Source: an uncultured bacterium
GTDB lineage: Bacteria; Cyanobacteriota; Vampirovibrionia; Gastranaerophilales; Gastranaerophilaceae
Direction: 5' to 3'
Length of the DNA: 64,000 bases
Assembly (NCBI GenBank): GCA_948684385.1
Contig: CAPQCU010000007.1
Coordinates: forward strand, 1 to 64,000
Shown here in pieces: positions 17,204 to 26,549 of the stretch. The position numbers and the translations under genes are program-made. Within the stretch, counting starts at the first letter, position 1. The number at the start of each line of letters is the position of its first letter. The notes beneath the pieces are model-generated. The model was not told the origin of the DNA, ran no database searches, and saw only the letters and a list, made by a program, of their open reading frames with translations.

Positions 17204-17263
17204 ATTATACACAAATTAAAACAAAAGAAAATGATTTTTTGCCTGAAATTTTACAAAAGTTAA
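17204..17263 (-). promoter_or_regulatory. Promoter and bipartite element, copy 3, for the udk-like gene
   Basis: TTAACTTTTGTAAA (17263-17250), only 5 bp, AGGCAA (17244-17239), then TATAAT at 17209-17204 and a leader of about 20 nt. The spacing is 11 bp shorter than copies 1 and 2, about one helical turn. Confidence 0.6.
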
Positions 17264-17305
17264 AATTGGGGGGGGGTAAATGAAGGGGGTGAATAAAGGA
17301 TGTAG

Positions 17306-17372
17306 AAAGATATTGTTTTTCAGACACTAGCGGGAGCCGGAGGCGGGAGCGTGGTCAGAAAACAATATCTTT
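17306..17372. repeat. Cruciform with GC-rich loop (REP-like)
   Basis: Perfect 14-bp arms AAAGATATTGTTTT and its complement (17306-17319, 17359-17372) enclose a GC-rich 39-nt loop that contains GCGGGAGC twice (17330-17337, 17343-17350). It lies 13 bp past the stop of the MacB-like gene; it could be that gene's transcript-end hairpin or a mobile palindromic element. Next to it is a G9-TAAATGA tract (17268-17282) with one GGGGTAAA core. Confidence 0.6.
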
Positions 17373-17385
17373 TCAGCTATATTCC

Positions 17386-18615
17386 CTACTCGTATCTCAG
17401 TGCATCAATCGGATTTAATAATGACGCTTTATATGCAGGATAATACCCAAACCCTACTCCTACAAGTCCCGAAAATCCGAGCGCAAGAATTATTGAAAAT
17501 AATGAAATTGAAATAGTCATTGAAGGTGCAAAAACAGTTATTAAAAACGAACCGAAAATGCCGACTGCAACTCCGATTAACCCGCCAATCATAGAGAGCA
17601 GAAAAGATTCTATCAAAAACTGCCATCTTATATCGCTTACTTTTGCTCCAATCGCCATTCTGATACCAATTTCTTTTGTCCTCTCTGTTACAGACACAAG
17701 CATAATATTCATAATCCCTATTCCGCCTACCAGAAGCGAAACAGACGCAATAGAAGCCAGCAAAACAGCGAAAGTCTGTACAGTTGATTTCATTCTCTCC
17801 TGAAACTCTGCAGAGTTTCTTATCTCAAAATCTTTGTCCTGATTTTTTCCGAGATTATGCCTTGATGTCAAAATTTCATTAATATCTTCCATCGTTTCAT
17901 TCAAAGTATCCGCATCCTGACCTTTTATCACAATCTGGCTTACAGTACCCGGGAAATCTGTACCAAAAACTTTCTTCTGCGCTGTTGTAATCGGAATAAA
18001 TATCAAATCATCCTGATCAAAAGGCCCTGACTGTCCTTTTGCATCCAAAAGCCCTATTACTTTAAACGGAATATTTCCGACTCTTATAACTTTTCCAATA
18101 GGATCAACATCTCCAAAAAGTTCAGTCGCAACTGTAGCTCCCAGAATAGTAACTTTTGCGCTGTTTTGCAAATCCTCAGGAACAAATCCTCTGCCTGAAG
18201 CTACTTCATAATTCTTGATAAATAAATAAGCAGGCTGAATACCATAAACTGTAGTCGACCAGTTTTGATTTCCGTAAGTCAACTGTTTTCCTTCTGAAGA
18301 CAATGTTGAAATTGCAAGTATTCCGCGAGCGTTTTTTTGGATAGCAAGAGCATCTTTTGAAGTCAAAGTCGGTTTTGTTCCCATCCCCATGTGAACGCCG
18401 CCTGTTTTTGCAGAAGCCGATCGCACGGTTAAAATGTTTGTGCCCATAGCCTCCATATTCTCGGTAACTTTTTTGCTGGCACCTGTTCCTACTGCAAGCA
18501 TAATAATTACAGCGCTTACACCGATAATAACTCCTAAACTGGTTAAAGCTGAACGGAGCATATTGACTTTTAGCGAATTTACCGCCATTTTTAAAGTTGA
18601 TTTAAAATCGAGCAT
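17386..18615 (-). CDS. MacB/FtsX-type ABC transporter permease
   Basis: 409 residues. One N-terminal transmembrane helix (about 21-44, ALTSLGVIIGVSAVIIMLAV), a large periplasmic MacB core domain (about 48-280), and three C-terminal helices in the FtsX domain (VSLLVGGIGIMNIMLVSVTERTKEIGIRMAIGA is the family signature). Such permeases drive periplasmic or lipid export with an ATPase partner; no ATPase gene is adjacent, so it must be encoded elsewhere. It starts 14 bp after the dehydratase-activase-like gene with TAGGGG upstream, so they may form an operon. Confidence 0.9.
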   Translation of the reverse strand: MLDFKSTLKMAVNSLKVNMLRSALTSLGVIIGVSAVIIMLAVGTGASKKVTENMEAMGTNILTVRSASAKTGGVHMGMGTKPTLTSKDALAIQKNARGILAISTLSSEGKQLTYGNQNWSTTVYGIQPAYLFIKNYEVASGRGFVPEDLQNSAKVTILGATVATELFGDVDPIGKVIRVGNIPFKVIGLLDAKGQSGPFDQDDLIFIPITTAQKKVFGTDFPGTVSQIVIKGQDADTLNETMEDINEILTSRHNLGKNQDKDFEIRNSAEFQERMKSTVQTFAVLLASIASVSLLVGGIGIMNIMLVSVTERTKEIGIRMAIGAKVSDIRWQFLIESFLLSMIGGLIGVAVGIFGSFLITVFAPSMTISISLFSIILALGFSGLVGVGFGYYPAYKASLLNPIDALRYE

Positions 18616-18629
18616 TTAAAAGCCGACCC

Positions 18630-19700
18630 CTATTTTTCGATAAACAAGCCGTCACAAATATTTGTCTGCGGTACATAATCATAATCAGACATAGAAATTT
18701 TATTAATAATCGTTGAACGTTTCTTACGGAAAAGCATATCGATAAATGCTTCTAGCCTTGTAATAAAGCCTGCTTCACCTGTATGTTCATCAATTGTTAA
18801 AGATAAAATCGGCTTTCCAGCTTCTTTTGCTTTTCTTGTAATTCTTTCTATCATCAAAGAATCCGGTCCGCAGCCAAAAGCATTCAAAGTCACAATACCG
18901 TCGATTTTATTATCTTTCAAATAATGTCCTGCAGTTCCGGTCATTTCAAACTCATTCGCCCAGTATCTTTTCTGACCGAGAGAAGCAATACCTTCTTCCA
19001 TCTGTTCATCTGTAAGCTGAAGAGATGTGAAAACTTTAACATCCATTTTTTCAAGTTTTTCAAAGATTTTCATGCACGCTCTTTCGTCATAAATATTATA
19101 ACCGTGAGAAACAAGCGCAACATTAATCGGAGCTGAGTTTGAAGGGTTTTCAATAAACACCTTACCCTGAAGCGCGTAGTTCATTGCTTTTTTGTAACTC
19201 ATTCCTGAGCGCATCATTACAAGAAAATTATTATAAACTTTCCACCCCTGTTTTGAAGCTTTTTTAATTTCTTCAAAATCAGTAATACCAAACGGTGCCG
19301 CTGCTTCTATTAAAAAAGTATACAAACCGCCATGTTTTGCAGATTTATCAAGCGTAGGTTCAATTATATTAACATCCGCTTTGATTACATTTCTCACTAA
19401 ATCCGGCAAACCTCTGATTTTTGAGCAGTTGTAAATCTTAGGAGCAACAGATTGCAGCGAAGGTACAAAAATATTTTTTACACCTTTTGATATCAAGTTC
19501 AAAATATGTCCTAAATATATTTTAACCGGCAGGCAGGTTTCAGTAACAACAAGAGCTGAACCGTCTGACATAGTTTGTTTTGTAGTCGGATCTGATAACA
19601 CTATTTTTATCCCGAGTGCGGTAAAAAATCCATACCAGAACGGATAATTATTATAAAACGACATACCGCGCGGAATCCCTATAATCATTTCTTTTTCCAT
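18630..19700 (-). CDS. Acyl-CoA dehydratase activase-related protein (DUF2229-like)
   Basis: 356 residues. The opening MIIGIPRGMSFYNNYPFWYGFFTALG and the cysteines in VTETCLPVKIYLGH, YNCSKIRG and NAFGCGPDSL match the COG3580/DUF2229 family related to 2-hydroxyacyl-CoA dehydratase activators; the cysteines probably hold an Fe-S cluster. The family's cellular role is not settled. The ATG at 19700 follows AAAAGG; the longer frame would start within the divergent promoter shared with ruvC. Confidence 0.8.
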   Translation of the reverse strand: MEKEMIIGIPRGMSFYNNYPFWYGFFTALGIKIVLSDPTTKQTMSDGSALVVTETCLPVKIYLGHILNLISKGVKNIFVPSLQSVAPKIYNCSKIRGLPDLVRNVIKADVNIIEPTLDKSAKHGGLYTFLIEAAAPFGITDFEEIKKASKQGWKVYNNFLVMMRSGMSYKKAMNYALQGKVFIENPSNSAPINVALVSHGYNIYDERACMKIFEKLEKMDVKVFTSLQLTDEQMEEGIASLGQKRYWANEFEMTGTAGHYLKDNKIDGIVTLNAFGCGPDSLMIERITRKAKEAGKPILSLTIDEHTGEAGFITRLEAFIDMLFRKKRSTIINKISMSDYDYVPQTNICDGLFIEK

Positions 19701-19769
19701 GAAAAAACCTTTTCTTTTTCGTACAAAAACATAGTACCACAAAGAATAAACTTTGTCTTAAAAATTTTA

Positions 19770-19784
19770 TGTTATACTTAGTTT
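19770..19784 (+). promoter_or_regulatory. ruvC extended -10, leaderless start
   Basis: TGT-TATACT (-10 at 19773-19778) lies 6 bp before the ATG at 19785, which places the predicted transcription start on the start codon. No ribosome-binding sequence is present. Confidence 0.6.
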
Positions 19785-20255
19785 ATGAAAATTTTAGGAA
19801 TAGACCCCGGCATGGCAATTGTCGGATACGGTCTCATTGAAGCCGATAGGGATAACATAGAACTTTTAACATCAGGTTCAATCCAAACAGATAAAAATCT
19901 TTCAGACTCAAAAAGGCTGTTAGAAATATATAACGACCTTACAACCGTTGTTGAAAAATACCAGCCCGACTGCGCATCAGTTGAAGAATTATTCTTCTTC
20001 AAAAACCAGAAAACAGTCATTCCTGTAGCCGAAGCCCGAGGAGTTATTCTCACTGTTTTAGAAAAACTTAATATTCCAACTTACAGCTACACACCGATGC
20101 AGGTAAAGCAAGTGCTTACAGGTTACGGCAGGGCTGACAAGAAAGAAGTCGAACAAATGGTCAAGATTTCACTGGAAACAGATAAGCTGCCAAAGCTTGA
20201 CGATACAGTCGACGCTATCGCAATTGCTATTTGTCATTCACGTTCAGGTATCTAA
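19785..20255 (+). CDS. ruvC: Holliday junction resolvase
   Basis: 156 residues. The acidic catalytic set is visible: D7 in LGIDPG, E67 in SVEELFF, and D140/D143 in LDDTVDAIAIAICH. It resolves Holliday junctions with RuvAB, neither of which is in the window. The start codon lies 6 bp behind an extended -10, so the transcript is probably leaderless. The next gene starts on the base after its TAA. Confidence 0.97.
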   Translation: MKILGIDPGMAIVGYGLIEADRDNIELLTSGSIQTDKNLSDSKRLLEIYNDLTTVVEKYQPDCASVEELFFFKNQKTVIPVAEARGVILTVLEKLNIPTYSYTPMQVKQVLTGYGRADKKEVEQMVKISLETDKLPKLDDTVDAIAIAICHSRSGI

Positions 20256-20933
20256 ATGAAAATCATTCCTATTCAACATCACAAAATCAATAATATAAAT
20301 TTCAAAAGTTTCAGCATCTACTTCTGCGACAATGTACCTGAACCTGACGAATTTGTAAAAAGCAGTGATTCAATTGATATTGCCAGACTTAAAAAACTTA
20401 ATATACCAAATTTTAGGCTTATTGATTCAACATCTGTTCGAGGTGCTACACTTGCAGATAAAAATACAAATTTTTTAAAAGAACTTCAACAAAGCGGAAT
20501 TGAAAGAATAGTAGACTTACGAGTAGAAGGCGGATTAGAAACTGATTATGCCAGAAGATGCTTAGAAAACGGGTTAGGTTATTTTAACTTACCTATTGCC
20601 AGTCAAGCAAACAGAAATTCTGAAAAAGCTAAAATTAAAAATCTTATGACAAAAATCCCCGAATTTTTTGAGATTATGGATAAAGGGAAAAACTATATGG
20701 CTTGCCTTCTTGGAATTCACAGAACAGATTTTGCAACCGCACTTAATTACTTATTAAACCCTAAAGAACCCGCTTCTCCTCCTATTTTATCGCATATTTT
20801 TGTAGGTAACGAAGCAAATCTTACAGACAGATATATTAATTTAGTCGAAAAAGTTTGCAAAAAAATGAAAATCTGCACTGAAATATTTAATGCAAGAGCG
20901 ATTAAGCTCCAGATGATAAACGGAATAAAATAA
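20256..20933 (+). CDS. Tyrosine/dual-specificity phosphatase-like protein with NFKS tag
   Basis: 225 residues. C150-LLGIH-R156 fits the CX5R phosphate-binding loop of protein tyrosine phosphatases, followed by T157 D158. An IERIVDLRVEGGLETDY stretch (82-98) resembles the VIDLR region of the dual-specificity/phytase-like branch. The N-terminus carries N15-F16-K17-S18. It is translationally adjacent to ruvC (TAA-ATG). Substrate unknown; the CX5R call is from the motif only, and a bacterial inositol-phosphatase role cannot be excluded. Confidence 0.55.
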   Translation: MKIIPIQHHKINNINFKSFSIYFCDNVPEPDEFVKSSDSIDIARLKKLNIPNFRLIDSTSVRGATLADKNTNFLKELQQSGIERIVDLRVEGGLETDYARRCLENGLGYFNLPIASQANRNSEKAKIKNLMTKIPEFFEIMDKGKNYMACLLGIHRTDFATALNYLLNPKEPASPPILSHIFVGNEANLTDRYINLVEKVCKKMKICTEIFNARAIKLQMINGIK

Positions 20934-20939
20934 ATATAA

Positions 20940-23900
20940 TTATTCTACCGAGAAGATTTCTTTCAAATCATCCATCGTAAGCGATTTTGTAATATTTCTG
21001 TCAATTGAAACTACGCTGTCAACAAGGTCACGTTTACGGCCTTTAATTTTCTGAATTTTTTCTTCAACGGTATTTTTAGTAATAAGCCTGTAAACAAATA
21101 CTTTTTTCTTCTGACCGATACGATAAGCTCTGTCAGTTGCCTGATCTTCAACAGCAGGGTTCCACCAAGGGTCGTAATGGATTACATAATCCGCTCCCGT
21201 TAAGTTCAAACCTGTACCGCCGGCTTTCAAGCTAATCAAGAAAATCGGAATATTCGGATTGTTATTAAAGTTTTCAACAGCAGCCTGCCTGTCTTTAGTT
21301 TTACCGGTCAAGTACTCGTAAGGAATACCTTCACGTTCTAACCAGCCTTTAATTAAATCAAGCATATCAACGAACTGGCTAAATAAAAGAACTCTGTGTT
21401 TTTCCTGAATAATTTGTTCGAGCATTCCTTTAAGATATTCAAACTTACCGGATTTCATGACACCTTTAACATGTTCTTTATCATAAAGTTTAGGGTGACA
21501 GCAGATTTGACGCAATCTAAGCAGCGCTGAGAAAATCGACATTCTGCTCTTTTCAAGCCCGTTAAGTTCAATGCTCTTGAACAATTCTTCTTTCGTACTG
21601 TCAAGAACTTCAAGATAAAAGTCTCTTTGCTCATCCGTAAGTTCGCAATAAGCCATGTTTTCAACTTTATCCGGCAAATCTTTCGCAACGTCGCGTTTCA
21701 TACGTCTCAAAATGAACGGGAAGATTTGAAGCTTCAAACGTTTTTCAACAGTCTTATCCTGACGTTCCATAATCGGATTAACGTATCTATAATTAAACTC
21801 GGCAACATTGAAAAGGAAACCCGGCATCAAAAAGTCAAACACTGACCACAGTTCTTCAAGCTTGTTTTCAATCGGAGTACCGGAAAGCGCAAGCTTGTGG
21901 TCTGATTGAAGTTCTTTAACAGACTGAGCTGTTTGTGAAATTGCGTTCTTGATATTTTGAGATTCATCAAGAATAATGTACCTAAAATTATATTTCTTAA
22001 GCTTAGCAATATCACGTCTTACAAGCGCATAGCTGGTAATTACGATATCGTATTCCGGAATATGCTTAAACAAAGTTTTTCTCTCCGGCCCTGAAAGCTT
22101 CAAACAGGAAAGTTCCGGAGTAAACTTCTGAATTTCGGCTTCCCAGTTAAATACAACCGTAGTCGGCGCAATAACAAGCGTAGGCTGAGGCCCGTCAACT
22201 TCTTTTGCTTTTTGAAGCAAGCTCAATGCCTGCAAGGTTTTACCAAGCCCCATATCATCAGCAAGAATACCATTCAAACCGTACTGATACAGGAACCAGA
22301 GCCAGTGGAAACCTTTAACCTGATATTCACGGAACTCTGCGTTAACACCTTTTGGAATTTCAACACCTTCTGAAGAAGTTGAGAAAGTTGAAATCTGATC
22401 CCAGAATTTTTGGAATTTTTCACTCAAAATAAGTTCAAAGCCCTGGTTTTGAAGTTCAGTAATCAAACCGACACGATAAGTTTTGACTAAGAATTTGTTT
22501 TCATTGTTTCTATACGCATCAAACGAGTTAAACGAGCGCATAATCTGGTAAATACTTTGAGCCGGATATTCAACAAACCCCATGCTGCGCACTCTGGCAT
22601 ATTTTTCGCCGCTTTGAATCGTGTCATAAATATCATCAAAATCGATTATTTCATCTCCGACCTGACCATAAAGCTGGATTTCCATGCTATCACTTGATTC
22701 TTCAGAGAAATCAATCTTAGCACACATTTTAAAATCCTGTTCCATGAGTTTGAAGAAATTCATATCGTCATGTTCTTCAAACTTCCAGTCATCGCCGGCT
22801 TGTTTGATGTAATAGTTATAAAAATCAATCGCAGTTTCTTTTTCAAGAGCTAAGTTATTTGTCTGCATTGGGACAAATTTACACGCAAGGAGCATATTGT
22901 AAGCTCTCTGCTCGTGCTCGTAATCTCTTTTAATCCAGTAAACAAGCCCGTCTTGCTCCTGACTTTTTACTGAAAGATAAGGAGACTTTTCCTTACTCTT
23001 GGTATAAGGAACCCTGACACCTGAATAATCAAACTCAAGAGAAGCTTTTAAAGACTGGTCGTAATCAATCCCCAGTGTAACAACATTCAAAGGCGGCTTA
23101 TGGTCAAGTAAAAGCTTACTGATATTTTCTGCAATAGAAACGTTCATGATTTCCTGCAGATGAGGAAGTTCTTCGTACACAAACTTTCCGCCGTCAGCTT
23201 CTTTTAAGTCAGTAAAAGTTGACTTAATAATGCTCTGCGGAAGCTCATTCATCGCAATATTAATAGGGAAAATAAGATTTTTATATCTGCCCCATTTTAT
23301 CTGGCGTGAGAAATACTTAACCTCTTCAAAAGGAATAAATCCTTCCTTATCAGGACGGGTCCAGAAAAGCTCTAAAACAATATTTGTAGCACCGTTAACA
23401 TTTGTTGTAGAAACATCAAGGTTTAAGTTCCAGGTATCTTCCGTAAACTTAATTCTCTCTTTTGTTTTCTCGTCAAGCACTTCATCAAGCTGAGCCATCA
23501 AAGGAAATACCGGTGCAAACTTTGTTATAGGAATATCATACCAGCCGGCTTTTTTATCCTGTTTAGAAATCTTAAGCAAAGTCTGGAACAAGTCAAGTTC
23601 AGCTTTTTGAGCATCATTAAGTTCAAAGCTTGAATCATTTTTTTGAAGTTCTATTAAAGCGCGTAAAATGTTTTCAATAGAGCGAACAATTTTATTAGTA
23701 GCTCTGTCACGTACGAGTATTGAGAAAAAGTTCTGGCGCCTTTTAGGGTTAAAATGGAAAATATAGCTTCCTTTAGGCTCATCGGTCAAAGCTGTATTTA
23801 CATCTGATAAATCAGGTTCTACTCCGTATTTTTCCTGCATCCATTTTTCATAAGCGCCGTCTTCAATCGCTTTAAGAGCAACTGCTACAGAGTGTTTACA

Positions 23901-24131
23901 CCATTCGTCTTTTAAAGGACAGTTACATCTTGCCTCAACTTTATTTTTCTTAAAAATCAAATCGGTAACATAAAAATCCTGATAATTACCTTTTACTCTT
24001 GCTTTAAAAAAGTTTTTTTCAGGATAAGCTTCTAAAAGCATATCTTTTTGAAACAGCTCATAACCGCGTCTCCAGCTTCCTGCTGTCGCATTTTCCTTTA
24101 AGAAATCATAATTAAATTTAAATTCACTCAT
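20940..24131 (-). CDS. SWIM zinc-finger SNF2-family helicase/ATPase
   Basis: 1063 residues. The N-terminus has a SWIM finger (CNCPLKDEWCKHS, about 67-80), followed by a long linker domain of about 500 residues and a C-terminal SNF2 core: motif I ADDMGLGKT, motif II DESQ instead of DEAH/DEGH, motif III LSGTPIENKLEELW, and helicase C motifs LLFSQFVDM, LKAGGTGLNLTGADYV and DRAYRIGQ. The family translocates on double-stranded DNA and remodels protein-DNA complexes, as RapA does for RNA polymerase. The ATG at 24131 gives MSEFKFNYDF; the longer frame lacks a ribosome site. Confidence 0.93.
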   Translation of the reverse strand: MSEFKFNYDFLKENATAGSWRRGYELFQKDMLLEAYPEKNFFKARVKGNYQDFYVTDLIFKKNKVEARCNCPLKDEWCKHSVAVALKAIEDGAYEKWMQEKYGVEPDLSDVNTALTDEPKGSYIFHFNPKRRQNFFSILVRDRATNKIVRSIENILRALIELQKNDSSFELNDAQKAELDLFQTLLKISKQDKKAGWYDIPITKFAPVFPLMAQLDEVLDEKTKERIKFTEDTWNLNLDVSTTNVNGATNIVLELFWTRPDKEGFIPFEEVKYFSRQIKWGRYKNLIFPINIAMNELPQSIIKSTFTDLKEADGGKFVYEELPHLQEIMNVSIAENISKLLLDHKPPLNVVTLGIDYDQSLKASLEFDYSGVRVPYTKSKEKSPYLSVKSQEQDGLVYWIKRDYEHEQRAYNMLLACKFVPMQTNNLALEKETAIDFYNYYIKQAGDDWKFEEHDDMNFFKLMEQDFKMCAKIDFSEESSDSMEIQLYGQVGDEIIDFDDIYDTIQSGEKYARVRSMGFVEYPAQSIYQIMRSFNSFDAYRNNENKFLVKTYRVGLITELQNQGFELILSEKFQKFWDQISTFSTSSEGVEIPKGVNAEFREYQVKGFHWLWFLYQYGLNGILADDMGLGKTLQALSLLQKAKEVDGPQPTLVIAPTTVVFNWEAEIQKFTPELSCLKLSGPERKTLFKHIPEYDIVITSYALVRRDIAKLKKYNFRYIILDESQNIKNAISQTAQSVKELQSDHKLALSGTPIENKLEELWSVFDFLMPGFLFNVAEFNYRYVNPIMERQDKTVEKRLKLQIFPFILRRMKRDVAKDLPDKVENMAYCELTDEQRDFYLEVLDSTKEELFKSIELNGLEKSRMSIFSALLRLRQICCHPKLYDKEHVKGVMKSGKFEYLKGMLEQIIQEKHRVLLFSQFVDMLDLIKGWLEREGIPYEYLTGKTKDRQAAVENFNNNPNIPIFLISLKAGGTGLNLTGADYVIHYDPWWNPAVEDQATDRAYRIGQKKKVFVYRLITKNTVEEKIQKIKGRKRDLVDSVVSIDRNITKSLTMDDLKEIFSVE

Positions 24132-24247
24132 TAACGTGAAACACTCTTTCCGGGTAATCAATACAAAAACGGCAAAAATAAATCTTTTTACCAAAGGCTC
24201 CCAACCTTGATTTTATTATGACATAGAATAAAAATTTATGCAATAAG

Positions 24248-25144
24248 TTAATTTTTTAAAGCTTTTAAAACTTTATTTACTTTCTCATCCGGCTCAATTT
24301 CCAATGTTATCAGCTCACCGTCAAACGGTTTCGGGAAAGTGAGTTTATACGCTTCTAAAACCTGTTCTTCCGTTTTAATTTTCATTTTGCCAAAACCGTA
24401 AAGCGTGTCGTTATAAACCGGATGCCCGATACTTGAGAGGTGAACTCTTATCTGATGAGTTCTGCCGGTAATCAATTGAACTTCCACAAGCGTTGCATCT
24501 TCAAAACGTTCTAATACTTTTACAATCGAAACCGCGTCTTTTCCGCTTTCAACAACTCCCATTTTTAATGGGTTTGAAGGATTTCGCCCGATAGGTTTAT
24601 CAATCGTGAACTCATCTTCACTAATAACACCTTTTACAACAGCAAGGTATTTTTTTGTCATCTTATGAGCTTTCATCGCTTCAACCAGATATTCATGCGT
24701 TTTATTGTTTTTTGCAATCATTAAAAGCCCCGAAGTATTTCTATCCAACCTGTGCACAATTCCGCGCCTGAAATCACCGTTTAAATCTGATAAATTTTCA
24801 CCGTATTTATACAAAAGCGCATTAACAAGAGTGCCGGAAACTTCCGTAGTCGTCGGATGTGTAAGCATTCCTGACGGCTTATTAACTACAAGCATATTTT
24901 CATCTTCCCAAACAATATTCAAAGGAATATTTTCCGGCAGAATTTCAGGAGGCTTTGAAGGTGTAAACTCAACAACATCACCTTCTTTTAATAAATAAGA
25001 AGGCTTCACCTGTTTAGAATTAACAAAAACTGCACCATTTTTAATTTCATTCTGTATTTTTGAGCGCGAAAAATCCTGCATATAATCTGCAAGATAAGAA
25101 TCAATCCTTGTTTGTACAGTTAAATCATCAATTACCAGTTTCAT
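24248..25144 (-). CDS. RluA-family 23S rRNA pseudouridine synthase
   Basis: 298 residues. An N-terminal S4 domain (RIDSYLADYMQDFSRSKIQNEIKNGAVFVNSKQV) precedes the catalytic domain with the HRLDRNTSGLLMIAKN motif, whose aspartate is the nucleophile, and ITGRTHQIRVHLSSIGHPV. It is most like RluD, which modifies helix 69 of 23S rRNA, but the target is not certain from sequence. The ATG at 25144 overlaps lspA by 17 bp, the same pairing (lspA-rluD) seen in many bacteria. Confidence 0.93.
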   Translation of the reverse strand: MKLVIDDLTVQTRIDSYLADYMQDFSRSKIQNEIKNGAVFVNSKQVKPSYLLKEGDVVEFTPSKPPEILPENIPLNIVWEDENMLVVNKPSGMLTHPTTTEVSGTLVNALLYKYGENLSDLNGDFRRGIVHRLDRNTSGLLMIAKNNKTHEYLVEAMKAHKMTKKYLAVVKGVISEDEFTIDKPIGRNPSNPLKMGVVESGKDAVSIVKVLERFEDATLVEVQLITGRTHQIRVHLSSIGHPVYNDTLYGFGKMKIKTEEQVLEAYKLTFPKPFDGELITLEIEPDEKVNKVLKALKN

Positions 25145-25604
25145 TGCTTTTCTTAAAGTTATGTCTAACAATAATTACAACTATAGCAAAAACACTCAGG
25201 TTTATAAAAATATCAGAAATATTAAATACAGGAAAGTTCACAAAATTGAGCTTAAAGAAATCTCTTACATACCCGAAAACAATCCTCTCATACATATTAC
25301 AGAAAATTCCCGCAAGAAGTAAAGAAACCCAGAAAATAGCAAACACTGAAGCTTTTGCAATATGCTTGATTGTATAAAAAACTATCCACAAAATAGCCGC
25401 TGCAGAAAAACATATCAAAAAGATTTTAGCATCCTGAAGCATGCTGAAAGCAGCTCCTGAGTTTTGAACATAAATCAAATCCATTATAGAATTTTCAGGA
25501 AAAAGATTAATACTTTTCAATGTCAGATTTGAGAAGAACAAATCAAAGAGTACAAAAAATATTGTTGAAATCAAAAAATATACAATCTTACTCTGTTTTG
25601 ACAT
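25128..25604 (-). CDS. lspA: Prolipoprotein signal peptidase II
   Basis: 158 residues, four hydrophobic helices. The lipoprotein signal peptidase landmarks are visible: YVQNSGAAFSML, then GYVRDF and NISDIF, which hold the two catalytic aspartates. The usual GNLIDR motif reads CNMYER here, a conservative Asp to Glu change next to the active site. It cleaves lipoprotein signal peptides at the inner membrane after lipidation. The start at 25604 is set by GAGGAAAAAG. It overlaps both neighbours by 17 bp. Confidence 0.9.
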   Translation of the reverse strand: MSKQSKIVYFLISTIFFVLFDLFFSNLTLKSINLFPENSIMDLIYVQNSGAAFSMLQDAKIFLICFSAAAILWIVFYTIKHIAKASVFAIFWVSLLLAGIFCNMYERIVFGYVRDFFKLNFVNFPVFNISDIFINLSVFAIVVIIVRHNFKKSNETGN

Positions 25605-26451
25605 CTTTTTCCTCATCATCTGCAGGAACAACATTCACACGAATAATCTTATATCCGAAGCCTGTCAGGCTTAATTTAATGCTCAAATCTTCAACATCAG
25701 CTTTCGTAAGCCCTACAGAAGCCACCACATATTCGTTTTTATTATCTGTGTTTGAAACAAATAAACGTTCAAGGATATTATCTTCAGGGAACTTTCTGAA
25801 AACTTCCTTTGGCTGTTTTTGCGGATATTCAACTTTATCACTTGCAATAGAAGCGATTGCAATCACATCCTCAGGCGGAGTAAATTCTAAAGACGCTGTG
25901 TATTCTGCTCCTGCCTGTATTTTTTCGGGAGCGGTTAGTTTTAAATCAAGCCCTTTTGCATCTCCGTACAGCATAGTTGTACTTTCTGATAAAACTTCGT
26001 CACTTGAAACTTTCCAGCCGCTGTTAAATTTTCTCAAATAATAGACACTGTCAGACTGGCTTTTTAAGATACCGTCAAGTTTCTGAGAAACAGGAATGTA
26101 AGCAAAAGAAGTTTCAATAACTTTTACAACCGCAGTGTCATCTTTTATTGCAATATCTTTGATTTTGACATCGTATTCAATGTTGTCATAAGTTTCCCAG
26201 ACATCTTTAACAAGCTTTGAGTAAACATCAATATCAAACCCGTCACCATTAATATAATCATTAGAAAATGTTGAGATGAACTTATTAAAATTTGTCTTAT
26301 TAGCATATTTGACCTGCGAGTGCAAAAGAGATTTAATTTCTCTGGTGTCATCATGAAACAGGTGCAGCTTAAATAAATCAAAGTTTCCGGCAGCATTTAC
26401 AGCCGGTGATAAAAATATTGCAAATATTAATATAAGTAATTTTTTCTTCAT
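25588..26451 (-). CDS. Secreted protein of unknown function (SnoaL/NTF2-like)
   Basis: 287 residues with a Sec signal peptide (MKKKLLILIFAIFLSPAVNAAG, cleavage likely after NAA). Residues about 40-155 resemble an NTF2/SnoaL-like fold (LLHSQVKYANKTNFNKFISTFSNDYIN...YYLRKFNSGWKVSSDE), followed by a beta-rich domain with Asp/Lys repeats. It would lie in the periplasm or at the surface. It is first in a tight unit with lspA and the pseudouridine synthase, so it may be a constitutive envelope protein. The domain call is by pattern only. Confidence 0.6.
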   Translation of the reverse strand: MKKKLLILIFAIFLSPAVNAAGNFDLFKLHLFHDDTREIKSLLHSQVKYANKTNFNKFISTFSNDYINGDGFDIDVYSKLVKDVWETYDNIEYDVKIKDIAIKDDTAVVKVIETSFAYIPVSQKLDGILKSQSDSVYYLRKFNSGWKVSSDEVLSESTTMLYGDAKGLDLKLTAPEKIQAGAEYTASLEFTPPEDVIAIASIASDKVEYPQKQPKEVFRKFPEDNILERLFVSNTDNKNEYVVASVGLTKADVEDLSIKLSLTGFGYKIIRVNVVPADDEEKDVKTE

Positions 26452-26491
26452 AATACAAAATTATACTCTAAAATTAACAAAACTTGAATAC

Positions 26492-26520
26492 TTACTTTTT
26501 CCTGAAAAATATGATATAAT
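26492..26520 (+). promoter_or_regulatory. Promoter of the receiver-domain/serine dehydratase unit
   Basis: TTACTT (26492-26497), 17 bp, TATAAT (26515-26520) with a TGA extension. The 30-nt leader has AGGAG before the ATG at 26550. Confidence 0.75.
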
Positions 26521-26549
26521 TCACGTATTAATTTTAATTAGGAGCTGGC

